The notes under the pieces are model-generated. The model saw only the letters and a program-made list of their open reading frames with translations, had not been told where the DNA came from and searched no databases. From NCBI GenBank assembly GCA_943326825.2, contig CALPUT020000156.1:1-6264 (forward strand): a stretch of 6,264 nucleotides of DNA, given 5' to 3'. Source of the stretch: Chryseobacterium gleum (GTDB lineage Bacteria; Bacteroidota; Bacteroidia; Flavobacteriales_D; Crocinitomicaceae). The position numbers and the translations under genes were made by a program. Position 1 is the first letter of the stretch. Each line of letters opens with the position of its first letter. Below, piece after piece: positions 5,249 through 6,264 of the stretch.

Positions 5249-6264
5249 ATGAGTCAATTCGAAAATACACTTTCATATGCACAACAACTAGATGCCGTTG
5301 ATCCATTGAAAGCATTTAGAGATAAATTTTACATGCCTAATTTCCATGAAAAACAAATAAGATATTTTACTGGAAATTCATTAGGCCTTCAACCTAAATC
5401 TACAAAAGATTATATCGTTGAAGAATTAGATGCTTGGGCAAAATATGGAGTTGAAGGACATTTTTTAGCGAAAAAACCTTGGTTTTCATATCATGAAAAT
5501 TTAACTAATAAAATTGCTAAAGTCGTTGGAGCTCAACCGTTAGAAGTAGTTGTTACACATTCTTTAACAACAAATATTCATTTATTAATGGTTTCATTTT
5601 ACCAACCTAAAGGGAAAAGGACAAAATTGATTTGTGAAGCAAAAGCTTTTCCAAGTGATCAATATGCATTGGAAACTCAAGTTAAATTTCATGGATTAAA
5701 TATTGAAACGGATTTAATTGAAATCGCTCCAAGAGAAGGCGAACATTTAATTCGTGAGGAAGATATATTAGCAAAAATTGAAGAACTTGGTGATGAATTA
5801 GCATTGGTAATGATTGGTGGTGTAAACTATTATACTGGTCAATTGTTTGATATGAAAAAAATCACAGAAGCGGCTCATAAAGTAGGTGCTTATGCTGGTT
5901 TCGATTTAGCTCATGCTGCTGGAAATATCAATTTACAATTACACGAATGGGGAGTAGATTTCGCTGCTTGGTGTAGTTATAAATATTTAAACTCTTCACC
6001 AGGTGGAGTTTCAGGATTATTTGTTCATGAGCGTCACTCATATAAACCAGAATTACCTCGTTTTGCAGGTTGGTGGGGTTATGATAAAGAAACTCGTTTT
6101 TTAATGAATCCAGGTTTTAATCCTATGAAAGGTGCTGAAGGTTGGCAATTAAGTAATGCACCAATTATTGGTATGGCAGCTCATTTAGCTTCTTTGGATG
6201 TTTTTGATGAAGCAGGAATGGATCGTATAGGAACGAAAAGAGATTTATTGACGGCTTATTTAGA
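5249..6264 (+). CDS. kynU: Kynureninase, 3' end beyond the window
   Basis: This PLP enzyme cleaves L-kynurenine to anthranilate and alanine, or 3-hydroxykynurenine to 3-hydroxyanthranilate and alanine, in tryptophan breakdown or the kynurenine route to NAD. About 338 codons are visible with no stop; family members run to roughly 410-430, so about four fifths is present. Fold-type I aminotransferase features are clear. YFTGNSLGLQP (39-49) is the N-terminal signature. AFPSDQYA (133-140) contributes to cofactor binding. FDLAHAAGN (218-226) holds the PLP-nitrogen aspartate D219 and substrate-side H222. CSYKYLNSSPGG (242-253) holds the Schiff-base lysine K245. FAGWWG (272-277) and QLSNAP (300-305) are substrate-pocket blocks. 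The spacing D219-K245 and F134-K245 agrees with human kynureninase as I remember it. The ATG at 5249 is the only sensible start: it follows a consensus promoter by 42 bases and opens the typical N-terminus. Partner genes such as kmo would lie downstream, outside the window. Confidence 0.96.
   Translation, partial: MSQFENTLSYAQQLDAVDPLKAFRDKFYMPNFHEKQIRYFTGNSLGLQPKSTKDYIVEELDAWAKYGVEGHFLAKKPWFSYHENLTNKIAKVVGAQPLEVVVTHSLTTNIHLLMVSFYQPKGKRTKLICEAKAFPSDQYALETQVKFHGLNIETDLIEIAPREGEHLIREEDILAKIEELGDELALVMIGGVNYYTGQLFDMKKITEAAHKVGAYAGFDLAHAAGNINLQLHEWGVDFAAWCSYKYLNSSPGGVSGLFVHERHSYKPELPRFAGWWGYDKETRFLMNPGFNPMKGAEGWQLSNAPIIGMAAHLASLDVFDEAGMDRIGTKRDLLTAYL

Noticed and set aside
1..6264. tRNA, rRNA, CRISPR array, insertion sequence, prophage or defence-system genes
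   Set aside because: I looked for cloverleaf-like segments, regularly spaced repeats, transposase or integrase motifs and defence-protein motifs on both strands and saw none; all larger frames belong to the listed genes.

Overview
This 6.3 kb window is ordinary chromosomal DNA from a member of the Bacteroidota, most likely a flavobacterium (order Flavobacteriales). Four things point there. The DNA is AT-rich, with even more AT between genes. No start codon has a clear Shine-Dalgarno sequence. Promoters fit the Bacteroidota pattern TTG-N17-23-TAnnTTTG. The proteins have the character of flavobacterial families. The genus cannot be told from the sequence alone.

Layout. (1) Positions 1-1793, plus strand: the 3' part of a DEAD-box RNA helicase gene, then a gene for a five-helix MauE/DoxX-type membrane protein fused to a thioredoxin-like domain. 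A strong hairpin at 1820-1854 ends this block and also serves the opposing gene. (2) Positions 1857-4524, minus strand: a small DUF2892 (YgaP-like) membrane protein, a monofunctional aspartate kinase, and glycerol-3-phosphate dehydrogenase GpsA. Each has its own promoter-like sequence, so this looks like a row of single-gene units and not a tight operon. (3) Positions 4741-6264, plus strand: a 96-residue membrane protein of unknown function with a clear terminator, then kynureninase (kynU) behind a consensus promoter. kynU runs off the right edge with about 338 codons visible.

The genes are mostly housekeeping and biosynthetic: RNA remodelling, periplasmic thiol chemistry, entry to the aspartate amino-acid family, phospholipid precursor supply, and tryptophan/kynurenine breakdown. 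They do not form one pathway.

I found no tRNA, rRNA, CRISPR array, insertion sequence or prophage signal, and no new multi-gene system. The points most worth a second look are small. They are a mirrored pair of -7 boxes forming overlapping divergent promoters between gpsA and the membrane-protein gene, a 32-nt near-palindrome upstream of the kynU promoter, a palindrome in the DUF2892 promoter spacer, and the membrane-plus-thioredoxin fusion with two cysteine pairs predicted on the same side of the membrane. The gaps at 4537-4740 and 5032-5248 hold only these regulatory signals and minor repeats.
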